A stretch of 64,000 bases of DNA from Nageia nagi (taxonomy: Eukaryota; Pinophyta), in NCBI GenBank assembly GCA_050084985.1, contig JBITNC010000001.1, forward strand, positions 127,410,001-127,474,000, in the 5' to 3' direction. The translations under genes were made by a program, and so were the position numbers. Each line of letters starts with the position of its first letter. The stretch's first letter is position 1. The notes under the pieces are model-generated. The model searched no databases and had not been told where the DNA came from. It was given only the letters and a program-made list of their open reading frames with translations. Shown piece by piece: positions 47,870 through 57,774 of this stretch.

Positions 47870-48630
47870 AAACGATGGCCATACGAAATCCTCCACGCAA
47901 TGGCCGACCTGCATGCAACAAGCGGATACGTTGAACGGGTCTGTGAATCGTCTGCAACGCTGAATGATCGTCAGATCTGCATAAAATCGGATATGTTGAC
48001 AGAGCACGTGAATTGTTTGCCAAGATGCATGACGCAGACACCGTTGCATGGACTCCAATGATCGCAGGATGCAGACATACGTTTCAGGCGCACGAATTGT
48101 TTGACAAGTTCCATGGACTGCGATGCCCAAACGGATCCGATGGAGGGCTTCGCGTTTGCATGCTGCAGACTGGTTCCGTGGATTGCAATGATCGCAGAAT
48201 ATGCACCAAACGATGATCGCAGGATATGCACCAAGACAGATACGTTCACCAGCTCTCTGAATTGTTTGCCAGCACGACTTTGAAACCAGATAACTACCAT
48301 CCACCAGGGCAGATAACGGAAGCAGGTCATCTCTTGCTTCCCACAATCCTAAGAGGTTGGGTGTCATATAGACCATTCCAGTAGAGGGGACGACCGAGAT
48401 GCTTTACCTGCGGCCCGACAAGGCTAGGCGTCCGGCTACGTCGGAACAGGTGCCTGCTACGGGGAGCAAAAGCCAGTGGATAAATGAGTGCACAATATTT
48501 CACTCTCACTCCGGCAGAGGTGCATAAGCAGCGGGCGTTAGAGCATTGAGAGGATATGATGTAGAATGCAGATCACGTCTTATGAACTGCAATGATTGCA
48601 GGATATGCCCTTTTTGCTCGCGGCTGGGTG
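47870..48630 (+). pseudogene. Captured pentatricopeptide-repeat (PPR) gene fragment
   Basis: In + frames the sequence encodes PPR signatures: GYVDRARELFAKMHDADTVA followed by WTPMIAGC, then AHELFDKF (about 47987-48110). Next is VPWIAMIAEYAPN (about 48175-48215), and, after an unrelated-looking stretch, AMIAGYALF (about 48594-48620). Frameshifts separate them. PPR proteins are organelle RNA-binding proteins encoded by the nucleus. The fragment is less AT-rich than its surroundings and lies inside the copia leader, where no host gene is expected. Capture by the element or by a nested DNA transposon could explain it. Confidence 0.72.
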
Positions 48631-49584
48631 GTCAACCATCGACTGGCCGCCCCACGCAGCCTCCGCCCGCCACTACTCACGCGCCCTCCACCTACTCTCC
48701 TCGCCGACTTTGGCCCCTGCCACCCTTGCCCAGCCTCTCCCCCTCCACGTGGCTTCCCTTGGCCCTTCCAATTTTTTTTGTCAAACTATAGTTGTTGAGC
48801 CTTAATTTTTTTACCCACTCCAAATTTGATTTGATTTTTTCTTTAAAGTCTAAGTCAAATTAAACATTTAAGGGATTTTTCCTACAAACCTATGATATTT
48901 TTAAGTAAACAAAGGCTATGTTTACTTAAAATACATACTTCAAAGACCCTTTTTTAGGGATAACACCTTAAGTGAAAAATAGGGGAGGAACCATACTTAA
49001 ACCCAATTTTTTAGCATCCAAGTTTTAGCACTTTATAAGTAAAAACGGGGGGAATTTTTATAATTTTTTACTTAAATCTTTATGAATCTTGCATGCTAAA
49101 TAGATCTTGCATGCTAAGTTTATAATGCATGCCTCTTAACCTTGTTAGGAATCAAGCATGCTTAGTACTTAAAATTTTAAGTTAAATAATGCATGATGCA
49201 TGTTTATTACTTAATTTTAAGTCATGGAATAATACATGTTTAAGTTATGGATTAATGCTAAGTAGGACTTAGCCTTTGTAAAATTCATTATTTTTGAACT
49301 TGAGCAAAAATATGAAAAATGTAAAAGTCCTTTAGGGGTTAGTACAAAACCCATTGGACTCGGTTTTGGACTCTTAAGGTTTCAAGTTCATGTGGATGGA
49401 GTATTTTCACTTTACTTTATATTTTTGCACATTTGCTTTATACTTGCAAATACGCAAAATATTGAAAGTAACCCCTAAAATGAACACATCCGCATGTATT
49501 TTTCCACAACATGACTTGTTTGGGCAGCCACAAGGTGAGGATAGGGCAGACTGGAGCCTTTTTAGTCCGAAGACCCAAGTGGTG
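48631..49584 (+). other. Copia leader, GC-rich then AT-rich part
   Basis: The part 48640-48770 is strikingly C-rich (for example CCGCCCGCCACTACTCACG) and may belong to the captured segment. The part 48790-49400 is AT-rich and non-coding. From 49500 (CAACATGACTTGTTTGGGC) it looks like ordinary leader. Confidence 0.5.
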
Positions 49585-50041
49585 GTAAGTCCGTCTTAAT
49601 TGCCTCTAAGACCTTTGTTGGATTGGACATAACTCTATTAGGTGGACAGGCATGTGTGTAGTGATACCACATGTCCGCACGTCCATTCAGGGATTATCCT
49701 GATAACCTAGGAGGAAAACTGAAAACCTTAATCAAGATAATTAAAATGGCCGGTCCAAGATACGTCGGATCCTTGGAAAATAGTTAGTACTTCTCCTTGT
49801 GAGAGTATATTACTGACCAAGGTGAACTGGTTGAGGACTGGTAGTACCTGGGCTCCATCTTGCGGGCATCCAGGTGAAAGCCTAATTCTATACAAGAAAA
49901 CAACCCCAACTTTATCCTTCTACGGATAGTGGTTATAAGTTTGCACATGTGGGACATGTTTGCTTATTAGATGTTTTATATGTATAGATGGAAAATTGTA
50001 AAAGTTTGCATTCTTATTGCATATTTACTTTTCTTTTGTAG
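49585..50041 (+). other. Possible spliced intron in copia leader
   Basis: A strong donor (GTAAGT, 49585-49590) and a strong acceptor (TTTTCTTTTGTAG, ending 50041) frame a 457-bp AT-rich segment. The acceptor lies two bases before the ATG at 50044, so splicing would leave the gag start just downstream. This is inferred from splice-site form only. Confidence 0.4.
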
Positions 50042-50043
50042 CA

Positions 50044-53000
50044 ATGGTTGAAACCTTCTTTCCCAAGCATATACTCGACGGTTCCAACTTTGGAATATGG
50101 GAACCTCGTATGAAAGCTGAGTTACAAGCAAGGAAGCTGTGGCAGACAGTTATTGAAGACTTGGTCGCTCCTACCGATGAGAAGGCTCTTGAAGTATACA
50201 ACTCAAAGAATGAGTTAGCAACTTCAATGATTTATCGTGTAGTTTCAGATGACGTCCTTCTCATGATCACTTCTTCAACATCAGCAAAGGAAGCTTGGGA
50301 TAGGCTAAAGAAAATTTACCTTGGGTCAAAATTTTCAAGGAGGTTCACCATTTTACAAAAGTTGTTGCAGTATCGTCAAGGTGAAGATGAAAGTGCCTCT
50401 ATCTACTTGAACAAAATCATTGACCTCAGGACACAACTGGTTGGTTGTGGGTGCAACTGGATCAATGATGAATTCATGGTCTTCATCATTCTTCAAAGCC
50501 TTACTACAAAGTTCAGTAACTTTGTCACGGTTATGGAAACAAGGCTCGATGATGAAGAAGATGTCATATCTCTTGATAACCTTTCTAGACTCCTTCTGAA
50601 GCATGAGGAAACTTTGAACAAGAAAATGTTGAACCTTTCTCCAAAGGACAATAGTATTGCTCTAGGAGCAACCAAAACTCCTTTCAAGAAAAAGTTCAAA
50701 CATTATAAATTCAAAGATAACAAGTCCTCATCTACCTTCAGGAAGTATGAGAAAAAGGGCAACAATAATGGCAACTTCAGGCAAAGGAATGACAAAGCTG
50801 GATCAAGCAATCCAACACCTCAGGAAAAGTTTGATGGAAATTGTAACTTTTGTGGCATCTTTGGGCACAAAGAGTATGATTGTCGCAAAAAGAAATTTGC
50901 TCAAAAAGGCAAGGGAAATGCAAATGTGAGAAATTTCAATAATAGAAAGAAGAACAAGCATACTGCTACTGTTGCCTACTACTCAATGACTCAAACTGTT
51001 TCAAATAATTGGATTGTTGATTCAGGATGCACTAATCACATGTGTTATGAAAAGGATAAGTTTGAAAACTTTTATAAGTACAAAAAGGATGCAGTTGTGA
51101 TAGGTGATAATACAGTCCTTGATGTTCAAGGAATAGGGAGTGTGAAGATTCATAGAAAGACTCTTGATAATATCTTTTATGTGCCTAAACTAAGGATGAA
51201 TCTTATCTCCGTAATTCAGATTACAAGGAAAGGATACTCATTTGAGTTTACCTCACACTCTTGGTGTGTTAAGAAAGGAATTGCCACCTTGATGAAAGGA
51301 TCAGTAAAGGATGACCTTTATATTGTGGATCAAGTTCCTTCAAAGATTTGTCTTGCTGCAAATGTTTGTTCAAAGGGTAATCTTTGGCATCAACGATTAG
51401 GGCACCTTAACCACAAGAGTATTCAAGATATGAAAACTCAAGAACTTGTGGAAGGTTTACCTAATATTTCACCCACAATTGGTCTTTGTGAAAGGTGCAT
51501 TCTAGGAAAGATGAATAGGCAAAAGTTTGAAAAAGATAAGGCAACTCGGGCTACTCGTCCTCTTCAGCTTGTGCATTCAGATTTGATGGGTCCATTTCAG
51601 ACTAAGTCTCTAGGGGGAGCTTCTTATGTTTTGACCTTCATTGATGACTTCAGTAGGATGACATTTGGTTATCTACTTGAGCACAAGGATCAAACTTTTG
51701 ACAGGTTTAAAGACTTCAAGGCACTTGTTGAAAATCAAACTGATTTTAAGATCAAGATGCTGAGATCTGATAATGGGTGTGAGTATAATAGCAATGAGTT
51801 TAACGACTATTGTGTTAAACATGGGATCAAGCGGCAATTCACAATCCCTTACACCCCTCAACAAAATGGAGTTGCTAAAAGGAAGAATCGAACCATTATG
51901 GAAATGGCAAGGTGCATGTTGGGTAACCTTCCTAGTTTCTTATGGGGAGAAGCTGTTCACACTGCTATTCACACCCTAAATAGGTGTCCTACTAAAGCAG
52001 TTGAAGGTAAAACTCCGTATGAAGCATGGAAAGGAAAGAAACCTAACCTCTCAAACTTTAGGATCTTCGGTTGTGATGCATTTGCCTTCATTACCTCAGA
52101 GAAAAGAAAGAAGTTGGATAAAAGATCAGAAAAATGTATCTTTGTGGGGTATGATAATCAGCATAGAGGTTACAGGCTCTACTCCTCATCCCATAAAACA
52201 GTCTTTGTTTCTAGGGATGTCAAGTTCAATGAACTTTTTGAGGATACGACCTCTCATGCTGAGGTATCTGATTCAGATGATTCTTTGCTTGCACCTCACT
52301 GGTTGGATGATCATGTAGAGAAGTCACCACAAGAGAAAAATTCTCCAGCTCAGAGAATTACAAGGAATATGACCTTGAATAACTCTTTATTTGCCAAAAT
52401 TGATAATACGCATGAGCCATCAACCTTCAAAGAAGCTTCCAAGCAAGAGTGTTGGATGGAAGCTATGAAAGTTGAGTATGAGGCGCTCATGAAAAATGAA
52501 ACTTGGGATTTGGTTCCTTATCCCAATGAGAAAAATGTGATTGGAAATAAATGGATATACAAGGTCAAGTATAATTCTGATGGAAAAATTGAAAAGTACA
52601 AAGCAAGGTTAGTGGCCAAAGGATTCGCTCAAAAATATGGTATTGATTATGAGGAAACCTTTGCTCCTGTGGCCAAGATGCCTACTGTCAGAATAATCCT
52701 TGCTCTTTCTGCAGCTCAAGGATGGAAAGCTTTTCAACTTGATGTCAAGAGTGCATTTCTCAATGGTGACTTGGATGTCGAAATCTACATGAATCAACCA
52801 GAAGGATTTATTCCAGAAGGAAAAGAGTCTCTTGTGTGCAAACTAAAGAAGTCTTTGTATGGACTTAAGCAAGCACCTAGAGCATGGTACAAGAAAATTT
52901 TAGGATTCTTTGCAGATATTGGTTTTTCCAAGTGCTTCTCTGACTTAGATCTCTATGTACTCAATCAAGGAAAAGGCGTGGTCTTAATTCTCCTTTATGT

Positions 53001-53958
53001 GGATGATCTTCTCATAACTGGCAATAATATTGAAATCATCCAAGAGTGCATATCCAAACTGAAGGCAACATTTGAAATGACTGATCTAGGTCTATTGCAT
53101 TACTATCTTGGGATGCAAGTATACCAACACAAAGATTGTACTTATCTTAGTCAATCTAAGTATATATCAGACATCTTGCAAAAGTTTGGAATGGAGGACT
53201 ATAGATATGCTGCAATACCTGTTTCTCCTGGAATCGTTGTATCTCTGAGCTCAGATTCTCAGTTGGCTGATGCTACAGCTTATAGGCAATTGATCGGTAG
53301 TCTTCTGTATCTAACTATCTCTCGACCTGATATTGCCTTTGCAGTGAATCTGATGGCACGATTCATGCAAAAACCATATGTTGAACACCTCAATGCTGTT
53401 AAGCAAATCTTGAGGTATGTGTCAGGGACAAAGGATCTTGCTCTTAAGTATTCCAAAGTGCCCTCGATTGTTCTCTCAGGGTTCTCAGATTCTGATTATG
53501 GGGGTGATAGAGATGACAGAAAGTCAACCTCTGCTTATGTGTTTAGCATTGGTTCAGGTGCTATCTCTTGGGCTTCCAAGAAGCAACCTACTGTGACTCT
53601 TTCTACCACCGAAGCTGAATATCGAGCCATGTCTATTGCCGCCCAAGACGCTATTTGGCTGAGGAATCTTCTGAACGAAATTGGGTATAAGCAAAATGGC
53701 CCATCTCTTATTTCGTCAGACAATCAATCGGCTATCTCTTTGGCTAAGAATCCTGTGTTCCATCAGAGAACCAAACATGTGGAAATCCAAGCCTATTTTA
53801 TCAGGGAGAAGGTTCTAGATGACATCATACACTTGCAGTATTGTCCATCTACTAAAAACTCCGCTGATTTGTTCACCAAGCCCCTTTCTGAAGCTCAGTT
53901 CAGCAAGCTTAGGGATTCTCTCGGGTTGAAGTTGCCCTCAAGGGGGAGTGAAGTTTGA
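50044..53958 (+). CDS. Copia Gag-Pol polyprotein (1304 codons)
   Basis: I chose the ATG at 50044 (MVETFFPKHILDGSNFG, the usual copia Gag start). An in-frame ATG at 50017 would add nine residues that lie in the putative intron. Residues below are numbered from 50017. Gag UBN2 domain about 20-220. Zinc knuckle C276-x2-C279-x4-H284-x4-C289. Protease D335-S-G. Integrase zinc module from about 457 (WHQRLGHLNHK, later CERCILGK). Integrase core D522 and D585, with Lys621 where Glu is required (exact 35-residue spacing). RT with YVDD at 994-997. RNase H with FSDSDYGGD, TTEAEY and SDNQSA. It has normal family length and no stops or frameshifts. The integrase change predicts loss of strand transfer, so it would need help in trans. 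Confidence 0.95.
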   Translation: MVETFFPKHILDGSNFGIWEPRMKAELQARKLWQTVIEDLVAPTDEKALEVYNSKNELATSMIYRVVSDDVLLMITSSTSAKEAWDRLKKIYLGSKFSRRFTILQKLLQYRQGEDESASIYLNKIIDLRTQLVGCGCNWINDEFMVFIILQSLTTKFSNFVTVMETRLDDEEDVISLDNLSRLLLKHEETLNKKMLNLSPKDNSIALGATKTPFKKKFKHYKFKDNKSSSTFRKYEKKGNNNGNFRQRNDKAGSSNPTPQEKFDGNCNFCGIFGHKEYDCRKKKFAQKGKGNANVRNFNNRKKNKHTATVAYYSMTQTVSNNWIVDSGCTNHMCYEKDKFENFYKYKKDAVVIGDNTVLDVQGIGSVKIHRKTLDNIFYVPKLRMNLISVIQITRKGYSFEFTSHSWCVKKGIATLMKGSVKDDLYIVDQVPSKICLAANVCSKGNLWHQRLGHLNHKSIQDMKTQELVEGLPNISPTIGLCERCILGKMNRQKFEKDKATRATRPLQLVHSDLMGPFQTKSLGGASYVLTFIDDFSRMTFGYLLEHKDQTFDRFKDFKALVENQTDFKIKMLRSDNGCEYNSNEFNDYCVKHGIKRQFTIPYTPQQNGVAKRKNRTIMEMARCMLGNLPSFLWGEAVHTAIHTLNRCPTKAVEGKTPYEAWKGKKPNLSNFRIFGCDAFAFITSEKRKKLDKRSEKCIFVGYDNQHRGYRLYSSSHKTVFVSRDVKFNELFEDTTSHAEVSDSDDSLLAPHWLDDHVEKSPQEKNSPAQRITRNMTLNNSLFAKIDNTHEPSTFKEASKQECWMEAMKVEYEALMKNETWDLVPYPNEKNVIGNKWIYKVKYNSDGKIEKYKARLVAKGFAQKYGIDYEETFAPVAKMPTVRIILALSAAQGWKAFQLDVKSAFLNGDLDVEIYMNQPEGFIPEGKESLVCKLKKSLYGLKQAPRAWYKKILGFFADIGFSKCFSDLDLYVLNQGKGVVLILLYVDDLLITGNNIEIIQECISKLKATFEMTDLGLLHYYLGMQVYQHKDCTYLSQSKYISDILQKFGMEDYRYAAIPVSPGIVVSLSSDSQLADATAYRQLIGSLLYLTISRPDIAFAVNLMARFMQKPYVEHLNAVKQILRYVSGTKDLALKYSKVPSIVLSGFSDSDYGGDRDDRKSTSAYVFSIGSGAISWASKKQPTVTLSTTEAEYRAMSIAAQDAIWLRNLLNEIGYKQNGPSLISSDNQSAISLAKNPVFHQRTKHVEIQAYFIREKVLDDIIHLQYCPSTKNSADLFTKPLSEAQFSKLRDSLGLKLPSRGSEV

Positions 53959-54015
53959 ACTTTTGTTAGTGATGACAACTTCACCTCTAAGAGGCCTTTT
54001 TGATTTTACATTCTA

Positions 54016-54395
54016 TACCTCCGTGGTAAGTTTGCTCTGCGTGACAAACTTGTTGTACAATTGTTGTTATAGAGTGTTGATTATTTTATACCTCCGTGGT
54101 AAGTTTGCTCTGCGTGACAAACTTGTTGTACATTCTATACCTCCGTGGTAAGTTTGCTCTGCGTGACAAACTTGTTGTACATTTTTATACCTCCGTGGTA
54201 AGTTTGCTTTGCGTGACAAACTTGTTGTACATTTTATACCTCCGTGGTAAGTTTGCTCTGCGTGAGAAACTTGTACAATTTTTGAGCATATAATTAATAT
54301 ACCTCCGTGGTAAGTTTGCTTTGCGTGAGGAACTTGTTGTACATTCTATACCTCCGTGGTGAGTTTGCTCTGCATGGGAAACTCGTTGTACAATT
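54016..54395 (+). repeat. Seven hairpin repeats in copia 3' untranslated region
   Basis: Units start at 54016, 54089, 54138, 54188, 54237, 54300 and 54349 with TACCTCCGTGGTAAGTTTG. The typical spacing is 49 bp, with longer gaps after units 1 and 5. Each core pairs AAGTTTG with CAAACTT around a loop of about 10 nt. They lie between pol and the polypurine tract. The function is unknown. An RNA signal for export, packaging or stability is possible. Confidence 0.9.
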
Positions 54396-54865
54396 TTTAT
54401 GCTCTATTAAAAATCAACACATGTCTATATACAACAGGTGACTATGAGTGATGGCTTAGCATCTCCGTGATGACTTATAGTGCACCATTGATCAGTTATT
54501 TATAAGATGGCATTATTTGATTCTTTTATTTGAATATATGATGCATCTAACTGATTTTGTTCATGAGTTGCTTGTAGCATGCAAGATCTTCTTCAGAAAT
54601 GCAGGTTACCTTGTGTAAGCAAGCTCATGGAGACTCACATGTCAGCTTAAAGTTGATCGACTACTATGTACAGTGAAACCAGTTGTGGTTAATGATTGTA
54701 TTGTAAACCATTTTTTATCAAATGGTAATGTAGTGAGTCTCATACTAGTTCTCAAAAAGATTCTCAAATATGTAAATGTTCTTATCTCCACTTGTATCTC
54801 TATGGAGGAGAACGCTCTCTTACTCTCTCTCTCTTCTTTCTTCTACGCTCTATCCCAATATTGCA
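54396..54865 (+). other. Copia 3' untranslated region
   Basis: Non-coding sequence. Parts (ATGCATCTAACTGATTTTGT, GTGGTTAATGATTGTATTG) match the reversed old copy at 5640-6010, so this segment is conserved within the family. A CTCT-rich stretch lies at 54815-54835. Confidence 0.7.
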
Positions 54866-54876
54866 TTAAGGGGGAG
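54866..54876 (+). promoter_or_regulatory. Polypurine tract
   Basis: TTAAGGGGGAG directly precedes the TG of the 3' LTR, the expected plus-strand primer for reverse transcription. Confidence 0.9.
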
Positions 54877-55341
54877 TGTTAGAATTTGTAATGAAATATT
54901 GTGAATATCTAAACTCCTTGTAAATTCAATTAATCACTTAAAGGGTATGTAGATACCTTAAGGGATTAATTGAATTCTTTAATATGTAGACTTTGACTTT
55001 ACCAAGTGGTTAGTTGGTAGGTTAAAGTTAGGTGATACATTTATTGTAACCCTAACCTTATCTTTGGGTTAAAGGGAGGTTAGGGAGGTGCTCTCAAGCT
55101 ATAAATAGAGGGCCTCTCCTCTTGTAACATAACTAAGTTTTTGGAGTAAGATTACTCTACTAGTTGTGTAGGAGAGGAAGAGAATAGTTGTAAGAGGGGC
55201 ATACTTGAGAATTGAGATACTAGTTGTGGATGTATTCCCAAGGAGGGAGGAACCACATTACACTTGTGTTATCTTGTGTATGATTGAGTTTCCTAGTCTT
55301 AGGTCCTTGAGGATTTGTTTAGATCTAGTCTAAATCCTTCA
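54877..55341 (+). repeat. Copia 3' LTR (465 bp)
   Basis: It begins TGTTAGAATTTG and ends AAATCCTTCA, followed by the target duplication. A TATAAATA box lies at 55100-55107. It is nearly identical to the 5' LTR. Confidence 0.95.
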
Positions 55342-57190
55342 GAAATGAACCCTGGACCATTGTCACACACCAAATTGTAAGGGATGTCAAATTTGGTGAT
55401 GATGAACTCCTCAAGGAAGTCTATGATGACCTCAGAGGTGGCGTTTTTGCATGCTTTGGCTTCAGTCCATTTGGTGCAATAATCAGTGGCGGTGAGAATA
55501 AATTGGTGTTTGCTAGAGGAGTTGGGATGTATAACCCCAATGAAGTCTAAACCCCATTTGATGAAATGTCTGGCCTTTAGCACGGGTTGAAGGGGCAAAC
55601 TCGAGTGTTTCTCTCTTCCAGCTAAAGTTTGACAAATGTGACACTTCTTTGTGTGATTACAGGCATCTTTGAAAATGGTCGGCCAGTAAAATCCAGCTCT
55701 CGAAATCTGATGAGCTAAGACAGGACTTGGAGCATGGCCTGTTCCATTGTCTTGGTCATGAAACTGCTTCAATGTTTCTGCAGCTTGATTCTCTTCAAGG
55801 CACCTTAAGAAAATACCTTCATGATTTCTGCAAAACAGCTTGTTGGCCTTGATCATAGATTTGGCAAATCTGTATCTCAAGGCTCTTTTTTGGGCTTGAT
55901 TGTGATGATGGGGATAAAAGCCAAAAGTGAGATATCCAGTTATATATTCGTCCAAGGAGCCTTTTGAAGACATATTGACAGTCCAAGATATCAGTATCAT
56001 CTCTTGCCTCTTTCGAATCAACACAATTCCCATAGAAGACGAGTGTGAATAAAAGTCCTTGGCCTTGTACAATATTCATAGGTTGAATGGTGATGTCATA
56101 TTCTTGGAGTGCAGTCACCCAATTTCCCCGCTTTTCACCCAGCTCATGTTGGATGAGCAAATGTTTTACAGCCGCATCAAGCACAATAATAGAATATGAC
56201 TTCTAAGAATATAATGCCTGAGTTTCTTGATTGTTCGAACCAAGGCATATGCTTGTTTGTCAACAAGAGGATATCTTAAAGCGGCATCTTTCAAGGGGGC
56301 GCTCATAAATGCAATGGGCTTCTCATGATTCTCTTTTTCGATCTTCTGGGTGAGGACTTCAGCTAAGGAATGGTCAAATGCGAAGGAGTACAAATAGAAA
56401 GGGCGTTTATAATCAAGGCTAGTGAGGACAAGAGTCTTGTAAATGGCATCTTTGAGATCATGAAAAGCTTTATGCGCTTTTTCATCCCACACTATCTTGG
56501 CATCCTTTTTCAACATGTCATTGATAGGTTTATTGATTTCCGCAAATCCTGAGATGAACTTGCAAACAAAATTAATACGGCCCATGAATTACCTCAACTC
56601 CTACTTGAGGGATATGGGATTTTCTAAATGGCATCCACCCTTTCGGGATCAACAAAAATTCCATGCTCTAAGATGACATGACCCAATAGTCTCCCTTTAG
56701 AAGTGCCAAAAATGCACTTCTTGGGATTTAAGGAGATTCCAAATTTTCTGCATCTTTCAAAAACCCTCCTTAAATCCTCTGTATGAGAAGGTTTGTCTTT
56801 TGAAAATACCATCAAATCATTTAATGATAGACTTCCCGATCAATCCTTGGAAGGCAAGATCCATGGCTCGCTGAAATGTAGCACTAGCATTTATCAAGCC
56901 AAAGGGCATTCAACTGTAGGCAAACGTTCCCCACTTGGTGGTGAAAGTTGTCTTCAATCTATCTTTTTTATCAACCAAAATTTGATTGTAACTTGCATAT
57001 CTATCCAAAAAGGACATCATTTGTGAACCTTTTACAATCTGCAAGACTTCGTCCAGGGAGGGAAGTGGGTAATTATCTTTCTTGGAAGCAGCTTGGTTGA
57101 GATGTCTGAAGTCAATGCAAACTTGTATCTCTCCATTTTTCTTCCGCACAGGAACTATATTTGCAACCCAGGATGAGTGCCTAATTGGAA
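55342..57190 (-). pseudogene. Gypsy RT, RNase H and integrase 5' part (- copy)
   Basis: From high to low coordinates: RT (57149-56910, MRKKNGEIQVCIDFRHLNQA, YPLPSLDEVLQIVKGS, MSFLDRYASYNQ), then MPFGLINASATFQRAMDLAF. At 56805-56835 a net 5-bp deletion has removed the Met and first Asp of the YMDD box and shifts the frame. The connection and RNase H (56585-56166, RKFISGF-like, FYLYSFAFDHSLAEVLTQ) are open. Another frameshift lies near 56160-56070. The integrase zinc module (HQISRAGFYWPTIFKDACNH, CHICQTL) and core with two Asp (WGLDFIGVI, VCDNGPGF) run open to the copia insertion. The rest lies at 46214-46594. Confidence 0.88.
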
Positions 57191-57774
57191 ATATAATCTC
57201 AATTTCTGAACTTCTTGCAAAATCAAGGGCTCCAGGATGGGATTAACCACCCTTTGCTTCTGTCTAAAAGGCTTATGTTCGGTCTGAGGGGAATAGTATG
57301 AGTAATGATATTGGGAACATAAGTCTTAAGATGCTCATACCTCCATGCTGTGATATCAATGAACTCCCGTATGATGCAAATAATTTACGTTTTTTCGGTG
57401 CCAATGTAGGATTTCCCAAAGAGGATGTTCTTGGGTTCTGACTTCGTTTCCATGTTAACTGCTTTACTATCTTCAACATCAATTCGAGCAACAACTTGAT
57501 GGCATATTATATCATGATGAAACAGGCACTCGAAGGTTATGATTTCTCTAGGGATCTTATTTGTCTTCAACTAGATGACACCCTCATCTAGAATTTCTTC
57601 TGTCAAGGCTTCATTATGCTCCATACCAAAGTCGAAAGATTCTTCTTCAAGGGTTTGAGAAATGAACACCCCAAAGTTTGCCATGAAATCCTAAATTTGT
57701 CATTCATCTTGGAATACTTGAAGATGGGCAATGTTGTCAGGGATGGAAGGCACTGGGACTAGCTCAACAGTGAA
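57191..57774 (-). other. Linker between aRNH and RT, decayed
   Basis: Short minus-strand frames (57273-57494, 57385-57570) carry no recognised domain. It corresponds in position to 32650-33150 of the + element, a spacer whose frame is broken there as well. Confidence 0.5.

Larger units (their letters stand above)
46595..55341 (+). mobile_element. Complete Ty1/copia retrotransposon (8747 bp)
   Basis: The element has paired LTRs (46595-47077 and 54877-55341), TG...CA ends, a 5-bp target duplication GAAAT (46590-46594 and 55342-55346), a primer site, one Gag-Pol ORF and a polypurine tract. It interrupts the integrase of a reversed gypsy element in frame, so it is the younger of the two. The LTRs differ by about six substitutions and one 18-bp indel by eye. 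The leader is unusually long (about 2.9 kb) and holds a captured gene fragment. Confidence 0.96.

Noticed and set aside
50017-50043. ATG at 50017 as start of copia Gag-Pol
   Set aside because: The nine extra residues are not typical of copia Gag and lie in the putative intron. The ATG at 50044 gives the standard N-terminus.
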